DNA of 64,000 bases. Origin: Angomonas deanei (taxonomy: Eukaryota > Euglenozoa > Kinetoplastea > Trypanosomatida > Trypanosomatidae). Position 1 is the first letter of the stretch. Each line of letters opens with the position of its first letter. The stretch is from contig LR877153.1 in the NCBI GenBank assembly GCA_903995115.1, positions 496,001 to 560,000 of the forward strand, given 5' to 3'. Positions 18,388 through 26,612 of the stretch are shown piece after piece. The notes beneath the pieces were generated by a model. It worked only from the letters and a program-made list of their open reading frames with translations. It was not told the origin of the DNA and made no database searches. The position numbers and the translations under genes were made by a program.

Positions 18388-19221
18388 TCACAGGACGGCA
18401 CAACTGGACTGATGCTCCTCCGCCTTCTTGAGCTGTTCCACCCCATTGGAAACGTACTGCGAGGATTGACTCAAGTTATAATCAATTCGGTCCAACATGG
18501 TGCCCTGCTCCGTCACCAACAGGTTCAAATCCTGAAACATTTGGTTGAGCTTCTGCACATTGTCGAGAATCGTCTTGATCTCCTCGCTCACCTGATCCTG
18601 CCTGGTCTCCTCGAGGAGCAGCTCCTGTATATCGGAGTCGGTGTACCCCATCGACATGAACTTGGCGACCCGCTCCTCTTGCTTGATCTGCTCATAGGCG
18701 CCATCCCCGCCGACCTTCCCGAACGCTTTTTGCTTCCTCTCCCGCCGGCGGAGACGATTGCCGTAGAACTCTTGATTGCTCTTGAGTCGTTGGATCAGCG
18801 CCTGCAGACGGGTCGAGAGTAACTTGCGGGCATTAACGGAGGTCATGATCTCCTCCATGTTCTGGCGGTCCTGCGGCACCATGCTCACCTGCACCATACG
18901 GTCTAGCTCGGACAGCAACTTCTGCACCTCCACCGCCTTCGTCTCCATCTCGTCCTGAAGGGCCGCCTCCTCCTCGTCGGAGAGAAACCGAGGCCGGAAG
19001 AAGTCCTGCTGCTTCGCGGCGAGCAAGTCAATCTTGCGGTCGATGATATCTTCTAGTTCACCAAAGTCGTTGACGGCACGGATCCAGGGGGACTGTCGGG
19101 CGGGGCTCTCGTGAGGTCCTCCTGCTGTCTCTTCCTCCTTGACTGGTGGGCGGTACTTGGCGCGGAACACTTTGAACTCGTCGAAACGACTTCTCATTTC
19201 CGGTGGACCATCATCATCCAT
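18388..19221 (-). CDS. Syntaxin (Qa-SNARE) with C-terminal CaaX box
   Basis: The protein has 277 aa from the ATG at 19221. The N-terminal half contains helices consistent with a syntaxin Habc bundle (~50-150). Residues ~205-270 form a SNARE helix with the zero-layer Gln in MFQDLNLLV and the Qa signature TEQGTMLDRIDYNLSQS, closest to syntaxin 16/Tlg2 or syntaxin 5-type proteins. Instead of a transmembrane anchor the protein ends HQSSCAVL. This is a CaaX box whose final Leu favours geranylgeranylation (family knowledge of GGTase-I). It is therefore predicted to be lipid-anchored, as Ykt6 is. It would act in Golgi, endosomal or flagellar-pocket fusion (inference). Confidence 0.88.
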   Translation of the reverse strand: MDDDGPPEMRSRFDEFKVFRAKYRPPVKEEETAGGPHESPARQSPWIRAVNDFGELEDIIDRKIDLLAAKQQDFFRPRFLSDEEEAALQDEMETKAVEVQKLLSELDRMVQVSMVPQDRQNMEEIMTSVNARKLLSTRLQALIQRLKSNQEFYGNRLRRRERKQKAFGKVGGDGAYEQIKQEERVAKFMSMGYTDSDIQELLLEETRQDQVSEEIKTILDNVQKLNQMFQDLNLLVTEQGTMLDRIDYNLSQSSQYVSNGVEQLKKAEEHQSSCAVL

Positions 19222-19697
19222 GAAGTCTATTCCTAATTTGTTATTTTTGTTTGGTGGTTTGTTTTTTCACGTTTAGTGAAGAATGATATTTCTTGCAAAG
19301 AGGATAGACAGAGAAAGTAAATACAAAAAAAAAAAAAAAAGGTGTCTGTATGTGACCAATCATCTAAACAATAGACACTCACTTTTATATAGTAAGGGGG
19401 GCTTTTCTTTTTTTTTTTTTGATCATGCATCTTTATAGAGCGCTATTTTTTTTTTCGTATCCATCTGAAAAAATGTTTTACAACATCTTTTCTTTTTCCT
19501 TATTCGGTAGATGTGTAACGTACATATATCATTGTAAAAAAAAAAAAAAAAGCGAGTAATACGCGAAGCCATTTTATTTATTATTACGGGAATAAACGAT
19601 AAATCTGTACAACAATGAAGCAAAAATAGTAAAGCGTTCTTTTTTTTTTTTTCCCATTTTAAAATCCATCATAATAATCATACACCACGGCGCTCCT
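19222..19697. other. Spacer with a possible 49-codon frame
   Basis: This A/T-rich spacer has T and A runs of 11-18 bases. A minus-strand frame at 19423-19572 (MASRITR, a Phe run from poly-T, then a Lys/Arg-rich stretch) follows an AG but is probably fortuitous because its centre is homopolymer. A second AG after a short T tract sits directly before an internal ATG at 19461. I do not annotate a gene here. Confidence 0.4.
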
Positions 19698-20939
19698 TCA
19701 CAAATTGTATTCTTTCAGTTTCAACAGTCGCTCCGCCGCTAACTGGAGCTCCGCATCGGTCTTGCAGTACGCAAAGCGAACATAGTTCTCGTACAAGGGC
19801 TTGCTCTCATCGGAGCAGAAGGCGGTGAGGGGGAGGGCGCACACCCCGATTGTCTTGGTGAGCCACAAGCAAAACTGCCAGTCCTTCGGGTTGGGGTCCT
19901 TCTCGTCTAAAAAGTACTTGGGGTCAATCTTGGAGATGCTCGCAGTAATGAAGAAGCCACCGTCCGGTGCGCAGGGGACGATACCGCAGGCCTCGAGGGC
20001 CTTGGTCAGGAACTCTAGTCGCTTCTTGTACTCTTCACGGAAGGTGTGGTAGTACTGCTCCACACTGTCATCCTTGAGGGCCCTGGCGACGGCGAGCTGC
20101 AGCGGGGTGCAGATGGAGAAGGTCTGGTAGCACACCACCTGTGCGATAGGGCCCACCAGCGGTGCCGCTCCCACAAACCAACCAATCTTCCAACCGGTGC
20201 AGGAGAAGGTCTTCCCCGCGCTGCAGAGGGTGATGGTGCGCTCCCACATGCCAGGCAGCGTCGCGATGGAGATGTGCTCCTTTTCGTAAATAAGGTTCAT
20301 GTACACCTCGTCCGCCACCACCACAAAGTCGTGTTCGATGGCCAGCTGAGCAATGTACTCCAGCTCCTCCCTGTCCCACGCCTTACCGGGGATGTTCTGG
20401 GGGGTGTTGATGAGCAGAAACTTTGTTTTGGGGGTAATCGCCGCCTTCAGCGCCTCCTTGGATACTTTCCATGCGCTGGAAGTGGGACCAGGCTGCAGGG
20501 GGACGTACTTGCACACCCCACCGAGTGTTACCACATCGGTGATGTAGGCATCGTAAAAGGGTTCGATGAAGATGACCTCATCGCCGTCGTTCACGAATGC
20601 CTCGAAGAGTGCATTCAGCCCTTGCGTGACCCCGTTCGCGACGCCCAGCTCAGAGGGAAGGACCTCCCGCTGGAAGCGGCCGCTGTACAGCTTCTGCAGG
20701 GCCGACACGAGCTCCCCTGTTCCCCGGACCGGACAGTACTGGTGCTGGAGAGGGTTCTGCGCCGTGGCCGCCACGATGGCCTCCAGCTCCTTCACGACGA
20801 TGGGGGGAGGAGGGAGGTTGGGGAAGCCTTGCCCGAGGTTGACGGCCTTGTGTTCATTGGCCAGGGGGGTCATCACCTCCCAGATGGAGGAGGTGGACAG
20901 CGTGGAGAGGCGATCTGCCTTGACGACTTTGGTGGTCAT
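19698..20939 (-). CDS. Kynurenine/glutamine aminotransferase (class I PLP enzyme)
   Basis: This is a 413-aa fold-type-I aminotransferase of the KAT/glutamine-transaminase-K group. Motifs are AVNLGQGFPNLPPP near the N-terminus, QYCPVRGTGELVSAL, the cofactor-ring region VFIEPFYDAY-like, NTPQNIPGKAWDREEL (family: NTPHNPxGK), VVADEVYMNLIYE with the pyridine-binding Asp, and the Schiff-base Lys in CSAGKTFSCTGWKIGW. The C-terminal Arg that binds the substrate carboxylate is in ENYVRFAYCK. The family transfers amino groups from kynurenine, glutamine, methionine or cysteine conjugates to 2-oxo acids. No clear targeting sequence is present, so it is likely cytosolic. HNP changed to QNI is a mild divergence. 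Confidence 0.93.
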   Translation of the reverse strand: MTTKVVKADRLSTLSTSSIWEVMTPLANEHKAVNLGQGFPNLPPPPIVVKELEAIVAATAQNPLQHQYCPVRGTGELVSALQKLYSGRFQREVLPSELGVANGVTQGLNALFEAFVNDGDEVIFIEPFYDAYITDVVTLGGVCKYVPLQPGPTSSAWKVSKEALKAAITPKTKFLLINTPQNIPGKAWDREELEYIAQLAIEHDFVVVADEVYMNLIYEKEHISIATLPGMWERTITLCSAGKTFSCTGWKIGWFVGAAPLVGPIAQVVCYQTFSICTPLQLAVARALKDDSVEQYYHTFREEYKKRLEFLTKALEACGIVPCAPDGGFFITASISKIDPKYFLDEKDPNPKDWQFCLWLTKTIGVCALPLTAFCSDESKPLYENYVRFAYCKTDAELQLAAERLLKLKEYNL

Positions 20940-21405
20940 TGTCGTGCGGTGACGTGTAGGAATAGCGTATAAAATAAAATCGGTTTCTTTTTAGAAAAGA
21001 AGAGGACGAGAGAGACAAATAGAACGACCGTTTCACAATAACGAATCGAGTTTCACCAAAAATCATTAACAAAACGTTTTTTTTTTTAAATGTTTAAAAG
21101 ATTATAGAATTGCTCTCGTGAACGAGGAGTGATGGTGAAAACCAAACCAAAAATTATTTTCATTCTAAGTTTAAAAGTAAGATTATATATGATTGCCATC
21201 GCGAGCGAAAGGTAGTAATAAAAACGAAACTTACATAAGTTTTTCCTTTTTTCGTTTTGAAATTGGGACCCAATTGTCAGACACGCCTACACGTGTCAAC
21301 CAATAAAAGAGAAAATAATTTAAAGTAGTAAAAAAAAAAAGTGATAATAAGGAAAAAAAAAAGTGGAATACACACATTCCATTTTTCCCTCCGCCTGCTA
21401 GTATT
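20940..21405. other. Spacer with two adjacent palindromes
   Basis: This A/T-rich spacer lies between the helicase and aminotransferase genes. It is unremarkable except for 21261-21297, where two short perfect inverted repeats sit next to each other in a locally G/C-rich patch. No coding potential is seen. Confidence 0.6.
21261..21297. repeat. Twin hairpin-forming inverted repeats
   Basis: The first is AATTGGG-A-CCCAATT (21261-21275), with a 7-bp stem and one central base. The second is GACACG-cctaca-CGTGTC (21280-21297), with a 6-bp stem and a 6-base loop. They lie 4 bases apart in an otherwise A/T-rich spacer, downstream of the aminotransferase ATG and upstream of the helicase stop in window coordinates. 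The role is unknown: an RNA processing or stability element, or a protein-binding palindrome, would fit. Confidence 0.55.
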
Positions 21406-21699
21406 CTACTTGATCTGAATTGAGAAATAGATTCTGTAGTAGCGACCAGCCTCTCCCTTCCTCGGGAAACCCACGAAAGAAGGGGGCTCGATGTTCTGAT
21501 CGAGGAGGTCGTACTTTTCTTGGTTCAGCACCAGCACCACTGTTTGAATGGCGCGTGAGATGGCCACGTTGACCCGTCGCACCTGAAACCCAAACTCACT
21601 GGTGTCCCGCACCGCGTCGCCGTAACAGAGTATCACATGGTCCGCCTCCTGACCCTGGAAGCGCTCAACAGTGTCGACGGTGATGGTACGAGAGTACAC
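21406..21699 (-). CDS. Dna2-like nuclease-helicase, C-terminal segment
   Basis: This short segment carries the last helicase motifs of the gene starting at 24548: VDTVERFQGQEADHVILCYG (motif V) and RRVNVAISRA (motif VI with the arginine finger). It then ends with a short tail. It has no independent start: the apparent initiator is a GTG in the middle of conserved sequence. It is out of frame with the main part by one base, and a third G in the GG pair about 21705 would join them as AIQGQVYSRT. Without it the protein would lack motifs V and VI and be inactive. Confidence 0.85.
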   Translation of the reverse strand: MYSRTITVDTVERFQGQEADHVILCYGDAVRDTSEFGFQVRRVNVAISRAIQTVVLVLNQEKYDLLDQNIEPPSFVGFPRKGEAGRYYRIYFSIQIK

Positions 21700-24548
21700 C
21701 TGCCTTGGATGGCGGCGCGCTGCACACGGTGGGGTGTGACCACAAAGGTGGTTTCCCCAGTGCCGCCGAAATCCTCCGCGATGCGGGCCACCACGTCCTC
21801 CTCCATCTCGCCCCTCGGAATCACCACCTTGTAAAGCACCGCGCTCGCCTCGCGACCCTGTGCCCGGATGGGGAGGGGATAGAGCTCATTGTATATTGCA
21901 ATCAAGTTGGCGGGAGAGCGGAAGCACTCATCAAGCTGTATAACGTGCGCCGGGAGGTGATCAACGTTGACGTGTGTCATCACCGCATCCAGCACGGACC
22001 CGGTGCAGTGCCGCAGCTGGGGGAGGGTCTTCAGGTAGTGCGGGTCGTTGGAGGCATCGGCGAGGATGGGCCCCAGCTGGCGGTGGTCTCCCCCTAGCAG
22101 TATCTTGTGCTGCTGTGGCTTGAGGAACTGGGCGACGACGGCGGCCTCCGTCGTGGGGAACATGGAAGCCTCATCGATGACGACCATGTCGAAGGGGTTT
22201 TGCCGGAAGTCGTGAAAGTAGTACTCTTTGCAGAGCATAAAAATAGTAGAGAAGACGACAGGCTCAAATGCTGTGTTTTTCTTCTCGCGCCCCAAATAGG
22301 TACCCGACACACCTTCCTTTTTCATTCTTCCCTGCAACAGCCCCAGCGCGTCATTTGTACAGGCCACGATAAGAATGCGAAGCGGCTTCTCCGCTGCTCG
22401 CGACAGAGTGGACAATATCTGTGCGAGAATCGTCGTCTTGCCTGTCCCCGGGGGTCCCCAGAGAACGGTAAGAGGGCAGTCACTCAGCACGTGCTGGTAT
22501 GCCTCTTGCTGCCTCGTCGTCGCCCCCGGCAGCGCATACTGACGTAGCTGTTCTCTCCTGGCGTCGCTGTAGACAGAGCCCCACGGGGCGACCGCCGTGA
22601 AGTTGGTTTCGTTTCCCAGTATGTATGGCGCCAAGGTACAGTGATGGTCCATCTTGTACACGTGAGAGGCTGCCACCAGTGGTCGACACAGCACCTCGTT
22701 GGACATAAATCCATCGGAGTAAAACAGAAGCAGACCGTTGAACTCTCCCTCTGCGACGAGCGGTTCTGGCATCTCTACCTTTACCGTGACGGGGGTGGCT
22801 TGGAAAAGTCTGGCAGCCTCCCAGGCCTCCAAACGGATTTTTTTGGGAACACTTAAATTTCCTTTCGATAGTTTATAAAGTAGTGTGCCGGAGAATGTTT
22901 TCTTTCCCGCGCAGAGATCAATGTTGATTGCATTTCGCTCCCTGCTGTCCGGGTGAAGCGACAGTGTTACGGAGCATTCGGGGGGTTTCGTAACTTTCGC
23001 CCTGACATGGATACTCTTCAAGTACCGCGAGTCGCCGTCTTCCCTCACCTTTCCCCGTGCCTCGTAGTGCAGTTGCCGCATCAGCGCCTGCAGTACCACC
23101 TCCTGTGTGAGCTGCTCCGGTACACTCCAGTCGTCTGTCGGCGTGGTCTTGGGGTAACGGAAAGGAGTGAAGAGCCATCGGCGCTGGTTGAAGTAGAGGT
23201 ACAGGCGCTCCACCGCGTTCGCATAACCATCCACGTTTGCGGGAATCCCGCTCCGCTGGTCCGACACGATATACAACAGACACTCCCGGGACAACGGACC
23301 CTTCCACGGTAGCCGTGGAAACAACTCCTTCACAAAGGTGTCCATCACGTAAATCTTGTTACTTAGCTCGCTGATGTGGGTGGGGGGCACCGCCATGTCA
23401 AGGTTCAGCACCCCTTCCGAGTAGAATACCCCCTTCTCGTGCGTCAAGAACATCTCTCTCAGTTGTGCCTCCGTGCGTGTGTCCAGTACAAAAATATTCT
23501 TATTCTCACGGATGTATCCTCTTTCTTCCTCCGTGAACACATTGCCATCCTGCCCCCCGTCCTCCCGCAGGAACACGTGAGAGTGAGAGTAGCCTCCGGG
23601 TAGATGCACCGCTGGTACCACCTGTGACGTCGGGAGACACCGCTCGGCGGTGGTGGTGTTGGTGAGTTTTCCCGTGATGACGGCCTGACAGTCCGCCAAG
23701 TGGGGACAGTCCTCGCAATACCCCGGGATGAACTTCCAGTCCGTGTCTTCCATATCCACAAAAGCGTTCGTTTTGTCTCTCCAACCTTGCCCAAGCTTGT
23801 TTGGGAGGATTTGCTCGAAATAAGTGACCATCTTCGCCCGGAGACGGTCGACGGAGGAGATGGGACACTCCACGTAGCAACCCTTCTCCACCATGCCGCT
23901 ATAGGTGAGTTTGTCCTTGCGATCTGCGTGTTCGCGGGGAAGAATAACGGACCCCTTTAGTTGTGCTGGGGCAATGTCAATTTTATTACTCCACAACAAA
24001 TGGTTAATGTAGAGTATATAACATACCACTTGCTTTTCTTGGTACTCGGACTTTTTGGCGGAGTATTTGCAGTCCAAGACGTGCACGACGACGCCCTTCG
24101 TGTCGTACTCGATGCGAACAAGATCGGCGAAGGCACGTGAGAAGGCAACGCCCTTGCCTTGCAGTTCTGCCGGCGGGTACAAGTGCAACTGCTGAAAGGA
24201 GTTCACAACGGTACCCACCAGCGCCCCTGTACTGCCCTCCTCCTTGGCCTTCTCCCACTCGTGCTGTGCCTTCTTGACGGCCTTTAACAGTGCCTTCACA
24301 CTCTCGCACGGGTTGTTAATAGCGCCTTGGCAGCGTAGATCGCACAAGCGAGGAGGGACGTTTCCTTCTTTTAGGCAATCTTCTTCGAACTGATCGCCTC
24401 GCCGCATGCGTTCGACCGCCTGCTCGTCGGCCTGACGGGGAGCCGCTGCCCCACCGCCATGCTTTTTCATGAAATCGAACCGCTGCCGTATGACACATTT
24501 TGCCGTGAAGAAGTCACTAGGCCGAAACGCGGGTAGAGCCTCAGTCAT
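21633..24548 (-). CDS. Dna2-like PD-(D/E)XK nuclease and superfamily 1 helicase, main segment
   Basis: The segment has 971 codons from the ATG at 24548. Residues ~1-300 look like a RecB/Dna2-type PD-(D/E)XK nuclease. A lone Cys (TAKCVIRQRF) is followed by the acidic motif region, then HVLDCKYSAKKSEYQEKQVV (the D-x-K and QxxxY-like core), and a Cys triad GYCEDCPHLADCQ with C-x2-C-x5-C spacing. One upstream and three downstream Cys is the iron-staple pattern of Dna2, AddB and related nucleases, implying a 4Fe-4S cluster. After a linker comes an SF1B/UPF1-type helicase: Walker A GPPGTGKTTI, VVIDEASMF, GGDHRQLGPIL, QLDECFRSP and TPHRVQRAAI. The likely role is flap or DNA-end processing in the nucleus or mitochondrion. 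Confidence 0.85.
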   Translation of the reverse strand: MTEALPAFRPSDFFTAKCVIRQRFDFMKKHGGGAAAPRQADEQAVERMRRGDQFEEDCLKEGNVPPRLCDLRCQGAINNPCESVKALLKAVKKAQHEWEKAKEEGSTGALVGTVVNSFQQLHLYPPAELQGKGVAFSRAFADLVRIEYDTKGVVVHVLDCKYSAKKSEYQEKQVVCYILYINHLLWSNKIDIAPAQLKGSVILPREHADRKDKLTYSGMVEKGCYVECPISSVDRLRAKMVTYFEQILPNKLGQGWRDKTNAFVDMEDTDWKFIPGYCEDCPHLADCQAVITGKLTNTTTAERCLPTSQVVPAVHLPGGYSHSHVFLREDGGQDGNVFTEEERGYIRENKNIFVLDTRTEAQLREMFLTHEKGVFYSEGVLNLDMAVPPTHISELSNKIYVMDTFVKELFPRLPWKGPLSRECLLYIVSDQRSGIPANVDGYANAVERLYLYFNQRRWLFTPFRYPKTTPTDDWSVPEQLTQEVVLQALMRQLHYEARGKVREDGDSRYLKSIHVRAKVTKPPECSVTLSLHPDSRERNAINIDLCAGKKTFSGTLLYKLSKGNLSVPKKIRLEAWEAARLFQATPVTVKVEMPEPLVAEGEFNGLLLFYSDGFMSNEVLCRPLVAASHVYKMDHHCTLAPYILGNETNFTAVAPWGSVYSDARREQLRQYALPGATTRQQEAYQHVLSDCPLTVLWGPPGTGKTTILAQILSTLSRAAEKPLRILIVACTNDALGLLQGRMKKEGVSGTYLGREKKNTAFEPVVFSTIFMLCKEYYFHDFRQNPFDMVVIDEASMFPTTEAAVVAQFLKPQQHKILLGGDHRQLGPILADASNDPHYLKTLPQLRHCTGSVLDAVMTHVNVDHLPAHVIQLDECFRSPANLIAIYNELYPLPIRAQGREASAVLYKVVIPRGEMEEDVVARIAEDFGGTGETTFVVTPHRVQRAAIQGRCTLVPSPSTLLSASRVRRRTM

Positions 24549-24743
24549 TTTTTTTTTTTTTGAGGTAATGTTAAGATAAAGAGTGAATAACTAAAACTAA
24601 AAAATGAGTGAAAAAAACTAAGCAAAGGAATAAGAAAGACAATACAAGTTTTCAGTTTTGGAAAAAATCGCACATTGGCTCAAGTAGGACCAAAAACAAA
24701 TAAACTCATTCACATTTCAATATACACACACGCCATAAAAATG

Positions 24744-25526
24744 TTACTCCTGTTTCGCGATGGGAATGACGTACGTTTGATCAAACGGTATATCCACCCG
24801 CATGAAAGGCACTTGGAGGCTCGTCTCCTTCGCTGGGGCAATCACGCTCGCTCGTGTGCGGGCCTGCAGACCGTGCGTGGCGTGCTCGTGGGACTGCATT
24901 AAGGTACTAAAGAGGGTTGGCTTGCGCTCCACGTAGTTAGGATGAGGGGTGAAGGGGCTCTCGCCGGTAGACCGCGGCACCTTCCCCTGCCGCGCAATCG
25001 CCGACGTGTGTTGTCTCCGCCACTGCACATAGCGACTGGCGGTACGGCGGGTGCGGGAGTAGAGGTACGTGGTGCCGTCGCTATTCTCCTTGACAATGTA
25101 GTCGTACGTGTCCTCCTCGAGCGGTTCTTCCATGGGGGCCAGTGGGTGCGGCTGTGGTATCGTGAGAGGGCGGTGTGCCGGCCGAGCAGGGGCACTGGGG
25201 TGGGCGTCCTGAGGAAGGTAGAAGGTGGTGACGTGCCGTATGAGCGGCCGTGGGTCGTCCTCCTCCTCGTCCGCCCACTGCAGCTTCTTCCGCAGCACCT
25301 TGCTCGTGTCCTGTGTGTTGGTGGAGACAGAGGAAAGGCGGGTGATGGTGGTCTCCGAGGCAGAGGCCTCCTCCTCTCCTTCTGTGAGGGAGGCCCCGGC
25401 CGGGAAGAAGTCGCCGTCCACCAGCTGCGCCGTGCGGTGGGCACTCTGCTCCTCACTCACTTCCTCTTCTACGACATCACTCTCCTCGGTATGAGGGACG
25501 GACGGTGGGGGTGTTTCGTCCGACAT
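24744..25526 (-). CDS. Hypothetical protein with acidic N-terminus
   Basis: The protein has 260 aa from an ATG at 25526. The N-terminal 75 residues are acidic and Ser/Thr-rich. A short conserved-looking core (RKKLQWADEEEDDPRPLIRH) at ~82-102 is followed by a Pro/His-rich linker. A second core (YDYIVKENSDGTTYLYSRTR) then leads into a basic Arg/Gln helix (ASRYVQWRRQHTSAIAR). The C-terminus reads VPFMRVDIPFDQTYVIPIA. The isolated WADE-type motif in a disordered context suggests a short linear binding site. I do not recognise the family. Confidence 0.7.
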   Translation of the reverse strand: MSDETPPPSVPHTEESDVVEEEVSEEQSAHRTAQLVDGDFFPAGASLTEGEEEASASETTITRLSSVSTNTQDTSKVLRKKLQWADEEEDDPRPLIRHVTTFYLPQDAHPSAPARPAHRPLTIPQPHPLAPMEEPLEEDTYDYIVKENSDGTTYLYSRTRRTASRYVQWRRQHTSAIARQGKVPRSTGESPFTPHPNYVERKPTLFSTLMQSHEHATHGLQARTRASVIAPAKETSLQVPFMRVDIPFDQTYVIPIAKQE

Positions 25527-25761
25527 GGATTTCTATTTTAGGGATTATTTTTTTTAATTTGTTTTCTATTTTCCTCTACCCAATCTATCTATTGGTGGGC
25601 GACACACGAGGGCTGACAGATTTCAGGAGAGATAATAGAAAGTAAAGTTTTTTCAGTGAGGGTGCGCTCACGACAAACATTTTGGTGCGCACAAAAAACA
25701 ACAACACTGAACCATTTTTTTTTTTTTTTTAAAATACCTTTACACGAATCTACCTGTGCGT

Positions 25762-26223
25762 TTATTTAAAACTGTTTTTAATAAACCGCTCGTAGGCGAG
25801 GGAGTCTTGCTTGCTATTCACCATCGTCTTCTTCATCCGCTCCTTCTTCTCTGCCTCCCCGGTCCCTCTCCATCGCCAGTCCGCGTTGCTGAAGAGTACG
25901 TCGTAGTGACTAGCGGTGGTGTGGCGCCGGGAGGGATTGCGGTTCCCACTAATTCGGTCATTTTGTAATGATTGGAGCCGTTCTAGTTCTTTTGCGATTT
26001 CGTCCGCCTCCTCCTCGTTTTCCTCCTCGCTACTACTACTGCTGCTGTCCTCTGCGTGGGGCGCCCCCGTCCCTGGCTGGGGGTGAGCGGTCTTCTCTTC
26101 CTCCTCCTCCTTCTTGGCGCGCTTGTCATCCTCCTCAGCTGGCTGATCGTTGCCCTCCACGACACGTCGTCTCTTTATCTGTGTTTGACCGGATAAGCTC
26201 TCCTTGTGTTCTATTCCGCTCAT
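25762..26223 (-). CDS. CWC15: Cwc15/Cwf15-like splicing factor
   Basis: I choose the ATG at 26223 (153 aa, MSGIEHKESL) because an upstream in-frame ATG at 26265 precedes the first AG after the pyrimidine tract. The layout matches Cwc15: a disordered basic N-terminus (IKRRRVVEGN), an acidic Ser/Glu block, and a helix EADEIAKELERLQSLQNDR (family: acidic run then ALxAELEKIKxER). The terminal stretch runs from HYDVLFSNADWRW through KKERMKKTMVNS to AYERFIKNSF (family: DDVVFKN...KKRFINDTLRSEFHxKFMxKYI). Cwc15 is a Prp19-associated spliceosome component. In kinetoplastids it would serve mainly trans-splicing. The match is pattern-level. Confidence 0.6.
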   Translation of the reverse strand: MSGIEHKESLSGQTQIKRRRVVEGNDQPAEEDDKRAKKEEEEEKTAHPQPGTGAPHAEDSSSSSSEEENEEEADEIAKELERLQSLQNDRISGNRNPSRRHTTASHYDVLFSNADWRWRGTGEAEKKERMKKTMVNSKQDSLAYERFIKNSFK

Positions 26224-26402
26224 GATGTCTATTCTGTTTTGTGTTCTAAGTTTTATCGCTACCATAAAAAAAAAAGGGAAAGAATAATGTGCATACCATC
26301 TAAAAGACAGCCTACTTACAACAACAAAAAAAAGCCGACACAAATAACATAATAATAATAATATTGTATCCCATTGCGTCTATTTCCAGCAGTCGTTATC
26401 CC

Positions 26403-26612
26403 TTACGGTGCCTGACTCGCCTGCACCAGCTGTACCACACGCTCCACATCCACTCCCCTCTCCAGCAGATCGTGTACCATGACAAGACTGGTGGAGACCC
26501 CGCTGTGGGCGTCTTGCTTCTGTAGCGGGCTGCGAAGGAGGTAACTCACCCCTGCGAGTAACTCCAGCTGGGCGGCAGTGAGGGCCTCCTTCCCTTCCGT
26601 AGGGTGGTTCAT
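26403..26612 (-). CDS. MOZART1-like gamma-tubulin complex microprotein
   Basis: The protein has 69 aa from the ATG at 26612, preceded by an AG a few bases upstream. It consists of three short amphipathic helices: LTAAQLELLAGVSYLLRS, then HSGVSTSLVMVHDLLERGVD, then VERVVQLVQASQ. MOZART1/GIP proteins are about 70-80 aa and show the same pattern of an ISxLLxTGL helix, an LxxCxxLxExGV helix and an EALxxVIxEL helix. They recruit gamma-tubulin ring complexes by binding GCP N-termini. Length and hydrophobic pattern fit well but identity is low. It could be another small helical protein. Confidence 0.55.
   Translation of the reverse strand: MNHPTEGKEALTAAQLELLAGVSYLLRSPLQKQDAHSGVSTSLVMVHDLLERGVDVERVVQLVQASQAP

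Noticed and set aside
19423-19572. A 49-codon protein with a possible 59-base GT-AG intron
   Set aside because: Its middle is a T run translated as Phe and the intron signals are what random A/T-rich DNA provides. There is no independent support.
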